From: a virus
Virus record (IMG/VR): IMGVR_UViG_3300042462_000918
Coordinates: 1 to 41,392 of that record
DNA length: 41,392 nt
Strand: one strand, 5' to 3'
This document shows positions 8,190 through 18,100 of this stretch, in pieces. The notes beneath the pieces were generated by a model. That model saw only the letters and a program-made list of their open reading frames with translations. It was not told the origin of the DNA and made no database searches. Both the position numbers and the translations under genes were made by a program. Numbering within the stretch: the first letter of the stretch is position 1; the number at the start of each line of letters is the position of its first letter.

Positions 8190-8234
8190 ATCATGTATAA
8201 CACATGCCGGATGACATTTACAACTTAATAAGTT

Positions 8235-11200
8235 TTACTGCTTATTTTTCTGTCCGGCCGCTTCAAGCTTTTCTGAGGTATCTTTAATCATGTCAAGGAC
8301 TGAGGGGGCGGACTCGTACTTGCCGTATGAGTCGTAGAACGCGAACGTGAGGTTTGTATCGAACTTTCCCTGTGTGAATGAGTGCGTGATGCCAGAGACG
8401 CCGTACACGTTGTCGATTGACGTGCCGGTGTTCATGTCGACGAAAAACATCTGTGTGAATCCCACGATCGGCATGCCCATTGTTCGCATGGATAGCTGTG
8501 CAGGTATCACCCTGAGCGGAAGATTCCCTGGGCCTGAGCCCTTTGGAGTCGCGGTCACAGAGTCGCTCTTACCCATGCCGATCATCTGAATCGATGCCAG
8601 CTTAGGATCGCTGTTCGTCGCCATTGAGACCTCCATGATGGCACTGCCGTTGGAGCCGGGTACCAGTGTGGGAATCATCTTTGAGACGTGACGTTTTACC
8701 GACTCCCAATCGCCCTTTCCACCTGTCGTCGTGATTGTTTGGGTCTGTATCCTGCCTTTGTTCTCGAAATCAGTGACCTGAGTGCTTACTTTTTCTGTGG
8801 CGGTTGCCTCGCTGTCGCTTGTCATGCTAGTTAAGTCGAGCTGCGTCTCTGCGTTTCTCAGATACGGATCAAATGGATCGTACATCTCTATGAACTTTTG
8901 CGTTTTGTCCACGCGGGTCGTCAAAAAGTTCGTCGCTTTTCTATAGGGATTTGCTCCCTTGTCGTAGATGTGAACCTTCAGAATCCTATCCGAGGTGCTT
9001 CCGTACGGTGTCTTGATCGCGTCAGACTGGTGGTATCTCTTAAGCAGGTCTCCGGTACCGCCTGTGTCGGACGTACGCTTGAACGTCACCTCGAGCAATA
9101 CTTCAATTTCTGGCTGCTGGAATCCACCTCGGCCGGCATTAAAGGACAGGGAGAGAGCGCCAAAGTTTGCCTCCTGCTTTTCTGCGACTGCTGCCTGTGG
9201 GTGGTCTTCGGAACCCCAGGGGGTCAGGAGGCCCTTTTCATGCCTAAACCCATAGGGTATCGCACGAAGGTCCCTGATCTGCGCGTTTACTGCAAGTTGT
9301 ATGAACTGTTCGACAGTCATGTTTGTGGACGCGTTGTTGGCAATCGTCTCTTTGTATTGCAGGAGGAACTCGTGCAAGTCGATTGCAAACTCAGAGATGT
9401 TCGTCCCAGCCGCAAGGCAGGCAAGGTCGTTAAAATTATAGAAGAAGATCTGGCACTCTTCTACGGTCTCGAGCCCCAAGAGTGCTGGCGTCATGAAGAC
9501 ACTGAAGAGCTTTCCAAAAGAGATGGTCTTTTTTTGTATTCCCTTTATGGCTTTTTCTACCTTGCCTTTTACTTGCACGATCCTGCTGCTATTGTAGATC
9601 TCAATCTGGCCAAGATAAGGGTACTTAACCCCCTTGTAGCCCATGTCATCTTCAAGAAGTACCTTGTTTTTTTCTATACGATCCACTATGAACGGGTCAG
9701 GCGTCTTCGACAGGGCCTCAAATTTTTCTTTGATGATAGCCTCTGCTCGCTGCTCATACATCTTCTTAAAGTAAAAAACGTTACTACTTCTATTTGGCCC
9801 TGTATAGTAATCAAGCAATTTACTTTTCAGTAATCCCGCCTGCTGTGTGGTCAAATGCGGTGCCGCCTGCGCTGCATTTTTTGATTTGACAGGCGTTTTT
9901 ATGAGAGAGTTGTACAATTCATTGATAGCAGCTTTGACTTCACTCATGTTTAAATCAGGATAAGATCCTCCAGTTGCAGACCCTAGAACAACATACGGTC
10001 GTACTTCTTTCGGCTCGCCTCCGGGGGGTTCTAGCTTGTGGATCCTCCTGATGCGTGCGATCTCCTCCGTGAGTTTCTCCTGCTGTTTTCTCAGCTTCAG
10101 GAACTCAGCGTCGTCTTGAAGCGTCGCGCGCCGAATTTCTGCTGCGTTTTTTGTGAAAAGACTCAGGCTCAGGCTCACTTGACCGTTCTGCTCGAAAGTG
10201 AAGGTCGAGTTCACGATGCCGAAAGCTTCTTTCATGAGCATGCTGTTGTTTATGAACTCAGCATATGTTCCTGAGACGTCAGCATCTCCCTCTGGAAATC
10301 TCCACCCATATGTCAGCCACACTGTCGCTCTACCGTACGCTGCGGGTTGTATCATATCTGCAAGCTCTGATAACCTTGACCTGTCGTGCAGCTTCAATGC
10401 CACCTGCGCTGTTTTGTGACACATCACCCCTGTCGTACCTTTGATGTCTATCGTCACACTCTCTAAAGTCATGAAGGGACGCATCGGATCCAAGACTGGC
10501 ACGTACCTGAGTTCGTTGTCGACTGGATCTAGGTTGATCAGTGTCTGCGGCGTCGTGAAAAGTTCCATTCCTGCCGAAGTCTGCGTTCTGCGATTGTCTT
10601 TCTGCGCCCCATCTTCTTCTGTTTTTACCTCTCCGGTAGTTCCGTATGCAGAGTTGTACATTATTGTGTTGGGATTATTTTCATCAGCGTCAACTGTGGC
10701 GCCCCCCATCAAGAACTTAAGAAGGCTAGGGGTTGAAAGAGCTTTTTCTTCGCTAAAAGGCCTGTCAAAGACAAACTCGAGCTCCATGTACGGGATGCAC
10801 CGGGCCAAGATCATCGGTGGCATGAAGTTTAAGAACATCTCCACCTTACTCGCGTCTCGTGTGGCAGGAGATATGAACCCATTCCTGACCTGGCAGATGC
10901 TCATAGGTCTGTCTTTGAAGGCGTCAGGGCCCAAGCCTGAGATCTGGTGGAATTTTAGGTCTTCTTTCAGGGTCTTTTCGGTAGGACTGTAGTACGTTTT
11001 CGGCGACTTTTGGTACGACAGCGGCTGGTCTAAAGATGAGTAAAACGAGACCCACCTGTTCAGCTGCTGTCGCTGCTCTTCTGTGATATCTGAACCTGTA
11101 CCAAGCGCCTCTAGATCAGTTCTAATTTTTTCGATCGTGTAAGACCCGTTTCCCGCGTTGATCAGCAGCTCTTGCAGTCTGCTGACTATGGTCTCAGGAC

Positions 11201-11294
11201 CCCCGGGATTTCCCTTGGTCAGCTTTTCTGCCGCGAGTTCGCGCGCAGGTTTGAACATCCTGTATATGTTCTCTAAGTTCGTGAAGTCAGACAT
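8235..11294 (-). CDS. Large baseplate protein, probable hub component
   Basis: Virion protein of 1019 residues. It lies at the end of the tail operon after tape measure, baseplate and LysM-like genes, where hub genes usually are. The C-terminal part (about 930-1000) reads MGMPIVGFTQMFFVDMNTG, then VSGITHSFTQGKFDTNLTF. That pattern (Gly-Ile-x-His-x-Phe, Gly-x-Phe-x-Thr-x-Leu) resembles the last domain of phage hub proteins of the gp27/gpD type. The middle contains a helical Lys/Glu-rich segment (about 390-415, LRKQQEKLTEEIARIRR). The N-terminal part has helical regions but no domain I recognise. GGTGA precedes the ATG. The hub role is inference from position and the C-terminal pattern. Confidence 0.62.
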   Translation of the reverse strand: MSDFTNLENIYRMFKPARELAAEKLTKGNPGGPETIVSRLQELLINAGNGSYTIEKIRTDLEALGTGSDITEEQRQQLNRWVSFYSSLDQPLSYQKSPKTYYSPTEKTLKEDLKFHQISGLGPDAFKDRPMSICQVRNGFISPATRDASKVEMFLNFMPPMILARCIPYMELEFVFDRPFSEEKALSTPSLLKFLMGGATVDADENNPNTIMYNSAYGTTGEVKTEEDGAQKDNRRTQTSAGMELFTTPQTLINLDPVDNELRYVPVLDPMRPFMTLESVTIDIKGTTGVMCHKTAQVALKLHDRSRLSELADMIQPAAYGRATVWLTYGWRFPEGDADVSGTYAEFINNSMLMKEAFGIVNSTFTFEQNGQVSLSLSLFTKNAAEIRRATLQDDAEFLKLRKQQEKLTEEIARIRRIHKLEPPGGEPKEVRPYVVLGSATGGSYPDLNMSEVKAAINELYNSLIKTPVKSKNAAQAAPHLTTQQAGLLKSKLLDYYTGPNRSSNVFYFKKMYEQRAEAIIKEKFEALSKTPDPFIVDRIEKNKVLLEDDMGYKGVKYPYLGQIEIYNSSRIVQVKGKVEKAIKGIQKKTISFGKLFSVFMTPALLGLETVEECQIFFYNFNDLACLAAGTNISEFAIDLHEFLLQYKETIANNASTNMTVEQFIQLAVNAQIRDLRAIPYGFRHEKGLLTPWGSEDHPQAAVAEKQEANFGALSLSFNAGRGGFQQPEIEVLLEVTFKRTSDTGGTGDLLKRYHQSDAIKTPYGSTSDRILKVHIYDKGANPYRKATNFLTTRVDKTQKFIEMYDPFDPYLRNAETQLDLTSMTSDSEATATEKVSTQVTDFENKGRIQTQTITTTGGKGDWESVKRHVSKMIPTLVPGSNGSAIMEVSMATNSDPKLASIQMIGMGKSDSVTATPKGSGPGNLPLRVIPAQLSMRTMGMPIVGFTQMFFVDMNTGTSIDNVYGVSGITHSFTQGKFDTNLTFAFYDSYGKYESAPSVLDMIKDTSEKLEAAGQKNKQ

Positions 11295-11298
11295 CTAA

Positions 11299-11592
11299 TC
11301 ACCCAACCAGTCTTGCGACCGCAGTGAGGTCCGGTATCTTTATAACTGTTCCAGCCGGGACCTGTAGTCCCCACCCAATTCCTGACGCAGCCGCGAGCAC
11401 CCACCAGTATCTAGCATCATTATATATCTGGCCCGCGAGAACGTCCAACCGCTCACGCTCTCTGAGAATGATCTCCCCGGCCGAGAGACGCCCCGTTGTG
11501 ATCGCCTCACGGATGGCGACGATTGCATTCGAGGTCCCGTACTGGGCTCCGAACGAAAGGACTGGTGCACTGTTGTATCTACTAAATGGCAT
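11299..11592 (-). CDS. LysM-like baseplate protein (gp53/gpX type)
   Basis: A 97-residue protein with ERLDVLAGQIYNDARYWWVLAAASGIG followed (in shorter pieces) by LQVPAGTVIKIPDL. This is the LysM-like pattern of small tail/baseplate proteins such as P2 gpX and the LysM part of T4 gp53: a low-complexity start, 'Leu-x-Ile-Ala/Gly..Tyr', 'Tyr-Trp-x-Leu-Ala', then 'Pro-x-Gly-x-x-Ile-x-Ile-Pro'. Such domains sit between tube and baseplate. It lies directly between two large baseplate-type genes with 4- and 8-base gaps, and AAAGG precedes the ATG. The LysM assignment is fairly secure; the exact counterpart is not. Confidence 0.75.
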   Translation of the reverse strand: MPFSRYNSAPVLSFGAQYGTSNAIVAIREAITTGRLSAGEIILRERERLDVLAGQIYNDARYWWVLAAASGIGWGLQVPAGTVIKIPDLTAVARLVG

Positions 11593-11600
11593 AATTACCT

Positions 11601-14600
11601 TTATCCGAGATCGACGTCAACTGGTCCGCCGACTGTTGTAGGAGGGGGAAGCTGCGGTGATGGGAGGGGATTTTTATCTCGTAAAGTACCGTCATTGTCA
11701 TTCGAGTCGCCGGGATAAATTGGAGCTCGATTATAACCGTTTGAATCAATTCCAGGACTAATGTCGTGCATCGGGGTGAATGAAATAGTCACCTTGCACA
11801 TCTTTGGAGCTTTTTTAGTTACGTCGACATCCCACGTAACATTTGTATACCAGTCGAAACTCATACTTTCAATAACACCCGCAAGACCTTTGCCGCTCGC
11901 CGACTTAAAAGACTTCACCAAAGCATTATTTTCGACACTCATGAACTTGTTTATGCCGTCTAGGCGATCAGCTTGCTCCTGATAATAATCATCAATTTGT
12001 TTTTGCGTCTTACCAGAAGCTTCTTGTGCTTCGCGGTCATGTTCTTGTAATACACGCTTTTGTTGACTTTCTGGCAAGTCTAAGGCAGAAATATTTGCCC
12101 CAAATTTATGTCGTAACAGGTACGTTTCAGACCTTTCATTTTGAAAATAGGGAATTTCTTCTTTTGTAAGTTTTCTATTTGGCTTCAAAAACGTGACCTC
12201 GCCGTAGGTGATGTCTTGAGCAGTATTACCGATTGATTCTATTTTTACATCGCAATCAAAAGGCAGCACGATATAGTCTTGTACTCTTTTTGCTTTATTA
12301 GGCTCTGCTGATACCTCAAGTCCTTTCGTGACTGCACGGTCTGCACGCAATCGAAGTACTGCTCCAACTTTTTTCTCTCTAGAGATTCTTTCTTTTAGGG
12401 GGATTAAATTTTTAGAGTTAGAGCTCTGGAATTCTTTTTCTTTCTCCTTATTTTCTTCATTGAACCTTGTGTCTTTTAATTCTGCACCGAAGAGGCGTGC
12501 TAGGGCAAATTTGGAATAATTGCTACGAAACAGGTTCCCCAAACGAATCCTGATCAAAGGTGAAGCGCCGACGAGCTGGCTGAACGGCTGGATGAACTCA
12601 TATTTATTTCCTGACTTGTGGCGTCTGCCCTCAGTGTACTGAGGGTAGACTAAAGTTGTTAACTTATTTATTTTTTCCCACATGTCATTAAAATCTCCTG
12701 GGTCTGTTGCCACGATAAAGAACGACATCCCAATTTTTCGTTGGGTTCCTTTGTAGATTTTTACAGGTTCTACTCTTCCGATACCTTCGACGCTGTCGTA
12801 CCCGGCCGTATAGTCGTCCGAGAGAGAATCTATAAAAGCGTGAAAAGCGATGATCTCATTTGTCCTGATATCATGAAAATAAAATGGCATGTATTCTGAA
12901 CCAAGAATATCCTCCATTTCATTCACTAAAATGCCAAGCCCATTTTTCAAATTAGTCTCAATCTCTGCTCTTGTCAATATCGGTTCGTTGGAGCGGCCCG
13001 CTCTTTTATCTCTATCAACAATATAAGATTTTCTTGCGGAAGCGTCAGACAAGTTCAAAGATCTTAACTCAAACCCTGCAGCCAAAGCTGACACGCTCGG
13101 CGGCACCAAGTAGAGTGACGGAGCACGATTCGAAGACCACGTCAATTTTACATCTTTTTCGCTTACACGACCTGCGTGCACATCTACGGTTGATTCTATT
13201 CTTGAGGCTTCAGACTTTCTCTTGTTGTCCTCTCCTGTCAGCACAGCGTCGCCAATTGTGGCAAACATATTGAGTGCAGCCATTAATTTAGATCGCCCGA
13301 TGGACTCTAACGCAGCCAAGAGCCGGGTAATTCTATCCAGATTAAATCCGCCCAGCCCAGGAGAAAATGCCTCTGCAAAATTGTCATACACGCTCACACT
13401 GGATCTGATAATCGCGCGGGAAGTCGGCACTATTTGACCTGATGCTCTCACAGTATTTAAAACAGCCGTCGACAAGAAATTCGTGATGCCGCCACCGTCA
13501 AGCCCAAAGTAAACTGCGTTTCCCTTTCCGACTGATTCAGAATATGAAAAAGTCGTAGGTACCATTCCTATCAAATTAGAGAAAAACTTGAATACTTCAT
13601 CTGACGCTTCATTCTTGGAAGTTGAAGACCCTAATGTAAGTCTTCCGGAATCATTAACGTTGCTATTTCTTCCCGTCAGAGCTGTTATGTTGTTGAGTAT
13701 GAGGTTAAAAAAGACGCCGATAATAACACCGATGCCCGCAGACATGGCGATCGCGAGAGCTGCCATCGCCATTGAGGACCACCCGGCATTCTGCACAAGG
13801 ACGTTGTTGATGTTCCCCCAAGAAGAATTGTCAGAGATGCTCGCGTAAAAGACCTCTCGAAGGTCCTCTTCCTTCAGCTCTTTAATGATTCGATCAACCT
13901 CTAGCTCCACGAGGTCTATCTTTTGCGCAGTCAACTGCTTTGCCAGCCAAGACGTCTGGACGACGTTCGGGTCGTTTGCTGCCTCTGACGCTTTTGTGAA
14001 TTCGCCTGAGGCCCTCAAGGACAGCGCGGTGCCGACCTGTGCGAGGCGACCGGCCGTGATCTCACCGTACTTTGGGTGGTAGAAAGTGGGATTGTATTGG
14101 TCGTTCGTCTCACCTGTGGCAGAGTCCGTCGTCGAGGAAACGCCTTCGACGTTTCGTTTGGAGGACTTCTTCACAAGACTATCGGAGTCAAAGCTTTTGC
14201 TTCTCTCCGCAGTCATGGCAAACCTGTTGTTAGACAGCACCACATTTTGGTACTTCGATATCTTACCCAGGAAAGGCAGCTCGTCTGCTGGGGCTGCGGG
14301 GTCTGGAGTGTCTATCTTCGACAGAAGATCATTTCCATTGTATGCGCCCGCGATCGCACCACCCTCTTTCCCCTTGCTTATGACTTCTTTTAAGACGCCT
14401 TCAGGAGTGTCTTGGGTAGTCGGAGTCGTCATCCACCCCCTCAAAGAAAGATTCGGGGACTGAGGTGTTACTCCACCTATGTTGTCCTTCCCTTGGGTGA
14501 ACCACGTGGAATTTCTTGTTGTCTCTCTCGGCGCTGGAATCGGGGGAGTAGTATTGTTTTCACCGGAGATCCTTGAGATCTTATAGCCTTCGTCGCCGTC

Positions 14601-14855
14601 TACTTTGTAATAGTTTGTACTAGTCTTCTTGCCGAGATAGTCTGCCAAGGTCGACTTGGTGGCTGGACTTATATCCTTCGGGGTGTGATCGACGTTGACG
14701 TTTCCGCCGTGCTGCCCCACTTCCCTGACAGGATAATTTGCGTCGCCAGTGCGAGACGAAGAGCCCACGTCGAACGTATAGACGCCTGGGTTCTTGATCC
14801 CGGGCTCATCGATGACAAAGCCGCCAACCCCTGTGTCTAACTCATTGTTCGCCAT
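11601..14855 (-). CDS. Large baseplate/tail structural protein with internal hydrophobic segment
   Basis: 1084 residues, probably a virion protein. The N-terminal third is Gly/Ser/Thr-rich and low in hydrophobics. At about residues 360-395 there is a long hydrophobic stretch (MAMAALAIAMSAGIGVIIG and FFNLILNNI), unusual for a baseplate protein. The C-terminal half holds segments that recur in marine phage tail proteins: SFFIVATDPGDFNDMWEKI, then ASPLIRIRLGNLFRSNYSKF, then a strand-rich end (WYTNVTWDVDV, KVTISFTPMHDISPG) like tube-initiator or wedge proteins. The tail is Pro-rich. It has GGAG 11 bases before the ATG and stands between the small 75-residue gene and the LysM-like gene. No family name can be given. 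Confidence 0.62.
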   Translation of the reverse strand: MANNELDTGVGGFVIDEPGIKNPGVYTFDVGSSSRTGDANYPVREVGQHGGNVNVDHTPKDISPATKSTLADYLGKKTSTNYYKVDGDEGYKISRISGENNTTPPIPAPRETTRNSTWFTQGKDNIGGVTPQSPNLSLRGWMTTPTTQDTPEGVLKEVISKGKEGGAIAGAYNGNDLLSKIDTPDPAAPADELPFLGKISKYQNVVLSNNRFAMTAERSKSFDSDSLVKKSSKRNVEGVSSTTDSATGETNDQYNPTFYHPKYGEITAGRLAQVGTALSLRASGEFTKASEAANDPNVVQTSWLAKQLTAQKIDLVELEVDRIIKELKEEDLREVFYASISDNSSWGNINNVLVQNAGWSSMAMAALAIAMSAGIGVIIGVFFNLILNNITALTGRNSNVNDSGRLTLGSSTSKNEASDEVFKFFSNLIGMVPTTFSYSESVGKGNAVYFGLDGGGITNFLSTAVLNTVRASGQIVPTSRAIIRSSVSVYDNFAEAFSPGLGGFNLDRITRLLAALESIGRSKLMAALNMFATIGDAVLTGEDNKRKSEASRIESTVDVHAGRVSEKDVKLTWSSNRAPSLYLVPPSVSALAAGFELRSLNLSDASARKSYIVDRDKRAGRSNEPILTRAEIETNLKNGLGILVNEMEDILGSEYMPFYFHDIRTNEIIAFHAFIDSLSDDYTAGYDSVEGIGRVEPVKIYKGTQRKIGMSFFIVATDPGDFNDMWEKINKLTTLVYPQYTEGRRHKSGNKYEFIQPFSQLVGASPLIRIRLGNLFRSNYSKFALARLFGAELKDTRFNEENKEKEKEFQSSNSKNLIPLKERISREKKVGAVLRLRADRAVTKGLEVSAEPNKAKRVQDYIVLPFDCDVKIESIGNTAQDITYGEVTFLKPNRKLTKEEIPYFQNERSETYLLRHKFGANISALDLPESQQKRVLQEHDREAQEASGKTQKQIDDYYQEQADRLDGINKFMSVENNALVKSFKSASGKGLAGVIESMSFDWYTNVTWDVDVTKKAPKMCKVTISFTPMHDISPGIDSNGYNRAPIYPGDSNDNDGTLRDKNPLPSPQLPPPTTVGGPVDVDLG

Positions 14856-14891
14856 GTCGATTTACTCCGGTGTCGCTGCCTTCTCGGGCCC

Positions 14892-15119
14892 TTACTCTTC
14901 GTTCTTAATTATGCCCACTTTCTCGTTCAGCGCCTGCACAAAAGCGTTACGTAGAGAGTCATCAGTCTTGACCCTCTCGGCGAACCCGTGGAGGGCCGTC
15001 ATGACCTCCGAGAATTTGCCGTGAAGGATTTCCTCTACCATTTTTTTCTCCTCGGGGGCGACCTTGGAGATGGCTGTTTTGTAGGCTTCGTTTTCTATGA
15101 TTTCTTGCATTATTTTCAT
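14892..15119 (-). CDS. Small acidic helical protein coupled to the tape measure gene
   Basis: 75 residues, mostly helical and charged (MQEIIENEAYKTAISKVAP, EEKKMVEEILHGKFSEVM). Unknown function. The ATG at 15119 overlaps the tape measure stop as ATGA; a second ATG three codons later is also possible. Placement directly after the tape measure and before the baseplate genes suggests a small tail assembly or baseplate factor, but nothing in the sequence proves it. Confidence 0.65.
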   Translation of the reverse strand: MKIMQEIIENEAYKTAISKVAPEEKKMVEEILHGKFSEVMTALHGFAERVKTDDSLRNAFVQALNEKVGIIKNEE

Positions 15120-18100
15120 AAATCTTTTCGTTGCGAGCCGCCTGTGGCGGTCAAGCGCTCTGGGGGTTTCTGATCTTTTCCAATAGGAAGTCCCTGCGTG
15201 CCGGTAAGACCCGGGTTTTGTGTCGCAAAGTTTAACCGGTCTCGAATGATCGACTTGCTTCTATAAACCATTGCTTTTTCTACTTCGCCAGCGTCCATTT
15301 CAACTTGGATATCTAGATTAATGACAACTTCCCGATTTGCCAGCCTCACCTCAGTTTTAGAGCCGCCGATGCCCAAGCCCCTTGCAAGGGTCTGTAAGCC
15401 GGCCCTAATTTGAACTTTACCCGCGTTTATTTCGTTCAATTGGCTGTTTAGAGCATTCACTTTATCGACAACATCAGTCAAGCCGGTCAACGCAGTGCCA
15501 ATACCCGCTGTGTTAAACGTCCCTGTCACGTTCTCAAATCCAGCTTTAATCCGTGAGAGATAAAGAGACAAGTCAAAGAAGTTAGTCGATATGGACTTGA
15601 GCTTCGTCATTTCAACATTGGCCAACGCCGTCTCTACCTGCGAAAGATTGACTCCCTGCACTGCGCCGACGAAACCCGCCGGAGTTTGACCAAATGCACT
15701 CGCGAGAGAGCCCAAAGAGTTCGAAATCTCTGAAAATTTGTTTCGAATATCTGCCCCAGAGGGCAAGGTAACGCCATTCATATCTTCCAACGCAGTTCCG
15801 AGACTGCTGAACGAATTCAAGAATGTCGTTATAGCACCAATCGCCTTGTCTGGGTTCACTGTCCCTAACGAAGTTTTTATGAAAGATATCCCGCCTACAA
15901 TACCCGGCATATGTGGGGCAATTTGACCCAAGGCAGTGCTTAAAGACTCCATCGCTGCCTCTATGGGACTTTTAACGCCTGGCATGCCCCAAAGCTTAAG
16001 CAAGGTATTAACTGCTTTTCCCCCGCCCTCTGCAGTTCCGAATTGCTTTAGGGCCGTGATCGACTCAGTCATCTTCTTCAGGTTGTCGAAAAATACGGTG
16101 ACTTTTTCTGCGACTTTTGACAAAGTTGCGCCATTATTGTAAGTACCCAAAAACTTACTAACCGCTGAAACATTATCCATCAGCTTTTTGAGACTATCAC
16201 CCTTTTCACTGCTCACCATGCTTTCCAATACTTCTGATATCCTACTTATGGCCGCGCCCATATCAAACTTAACTGTCGTCGGAGGTGCGCCGTCTTTTGC
16301 GCCTGGGACTGTGTCGAGCTGCTTGACTGCTGACGCGAGCTCAGGTATCGACTTCAGGAGGCTGAAGAGGCTCACGACGAGCTTTACCTGCTTCTCGAAC
16401 ACGTCTGCAGACGTGCCTGTCGGCATTCCACTCACCAATGTCTTCACGCCCTCTATCAAGCTTCCAGTAACGGGGCCGAGGCTTTTCAACGACCCGACGA
16501 CGTCAGCTATCGTGGTGGCTACAGGTAACAACATCTTTAAGGGACCGACCTTAACCTCTTGCATCTTGATTGGATTATTTTTCTGGGCCGTGCTCAAGGA
16601 GTTGATCAGATCTCCCAGCGCGCCTAAAATCGTGCCGATGCCCGCCAGCTTGCCTATCTGGTCCACGGGGATGCCCGCCACAGCGTTGACAAGACTCGTG
16701 ATTATACCGCTGGACAGGGCGGGCAAGGTGTCCTTTAACGAGCCGAGGTACGTCGTGAAGAACGTGCCCAGCTTTGTGAAATTGATGCCCTCCATACTGG
16801 TCCCGAGCATGCCACCGTCGGTTTTAAACCGGAACATCTCCATCAGCTTCGGATCGGGCATCAACGACTGCATGAGGCCGCCAAGCCCCGACAAGATCGC
16901 ACCCACACCCTTTGCTTTCTCTGGGTCTGGCATCGGTAAAGACAAGATGACGCCGATATTTGCTGCTAATGTGTTTATCAAGGCCCCGAGTGCGAGTGTC
17001 CGCTTTTCGGTCATTCTGTTGGCGCCGCGTACCATCGCATCGACCTCATCGTCGTCACCGCCCAGCTCATCGACCGCCTTGTAAAAAGCGTCAGAGGGTT
17101 GGAGACCTGTCAGGATGCCGGGTATTGAGGCAAGGAGATTCGTGAAAACTTCCGCAGACGGACCGAGATCTTCGGTCTTGACGCTTCGAGCTGCGTTCAG
17201 CAGCGTTTCTGCGATGCCGATGATGCCTGTCCCCTTGCCCGCCTCGCCGAGGAGGCTCTTGATAAACCGTCCCCCGGCATCCAGCCTTGACGCAGCAGTC
17301 TCTCCCTTTTTAAAATCCTGCTCAAGGAGGGTCTCGAACATTCCCCCGATGCCGTCGAACATCTTGACGACGACTTCCATCACTTTCATGAAAGAATCGA
17401 TCGCTGGGCCGACGCTCGAATTCAAGTTCGCTTCCTGCAATTTCTTCAAGATGTCCACTGCGGTCGTAGCCACAGCCATGACGCCCAAAGCTAAAGCTGT
17501 CATGCCTGATGTCATTAAGGCTGCGCCGATGCCTAATGTGCCTACAAGAACCACACCGATCGCCGTGGCCCCAAGCAGAATAGGCACCATCATGAGGAAT
17601 GCCATGGAGACTGAGTCTAAGATCTTAGCTGCATTTTCGACGTCTTGTGGGTTAAGGCCGCTTAATATTTCCACCACCGCCAAGGCAGTTCCAGCCATGG
17701 CCATAACGCCAACTGTCATTGTGAGCGCCCCGATTAGAACTCCAGGAAGCGGGATCTTAGCTGCTAAAAACATCACTCCCAACATCGGAATCGTAAGAAG
17801 AACCATAGAAGCCATCACCACAAGCAATTGCCCTATCGTTTCCCACTTGGCACCTTCCACCAGCTTCGACAGAGCAACTATTGCCACGGCGACGCCGCCC
17901 ATCGCCAACATGGATCCTGCAATCGCAAGCCCTCCCTGAATAATTTGACCCGGGCTTTGTCCGCTGGCCATGTTCATTGCAAGCATCATCGGAAGGGATG
18001 CCAGCGCGGCTGCGGTTAAAATACCTATTGACTGCCAAACAGCTGTCGGGTCTGAATCTTTCAAGATGGCGACCATTGCCTTGACAGCTAACGCCAAAGC

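Noticed and set aside
8898-9833. A 311-codon plus-strand frame inside the hub gene
   Set aside because: Cys/Arg/Leu-rich composition typical of an antisense shadow, no ribosome binding site, and fully contained in a well-supported minus-strand gene.
16188-17939. Long plus-strand frames (298 and 274 codons) inside the tape measure gene
   Set aside because: Shadows of a Gly/Ala/Leu-rich minus-strand gene. They have Pro/Ser/Thr-rich low-complexity products and no start signals.
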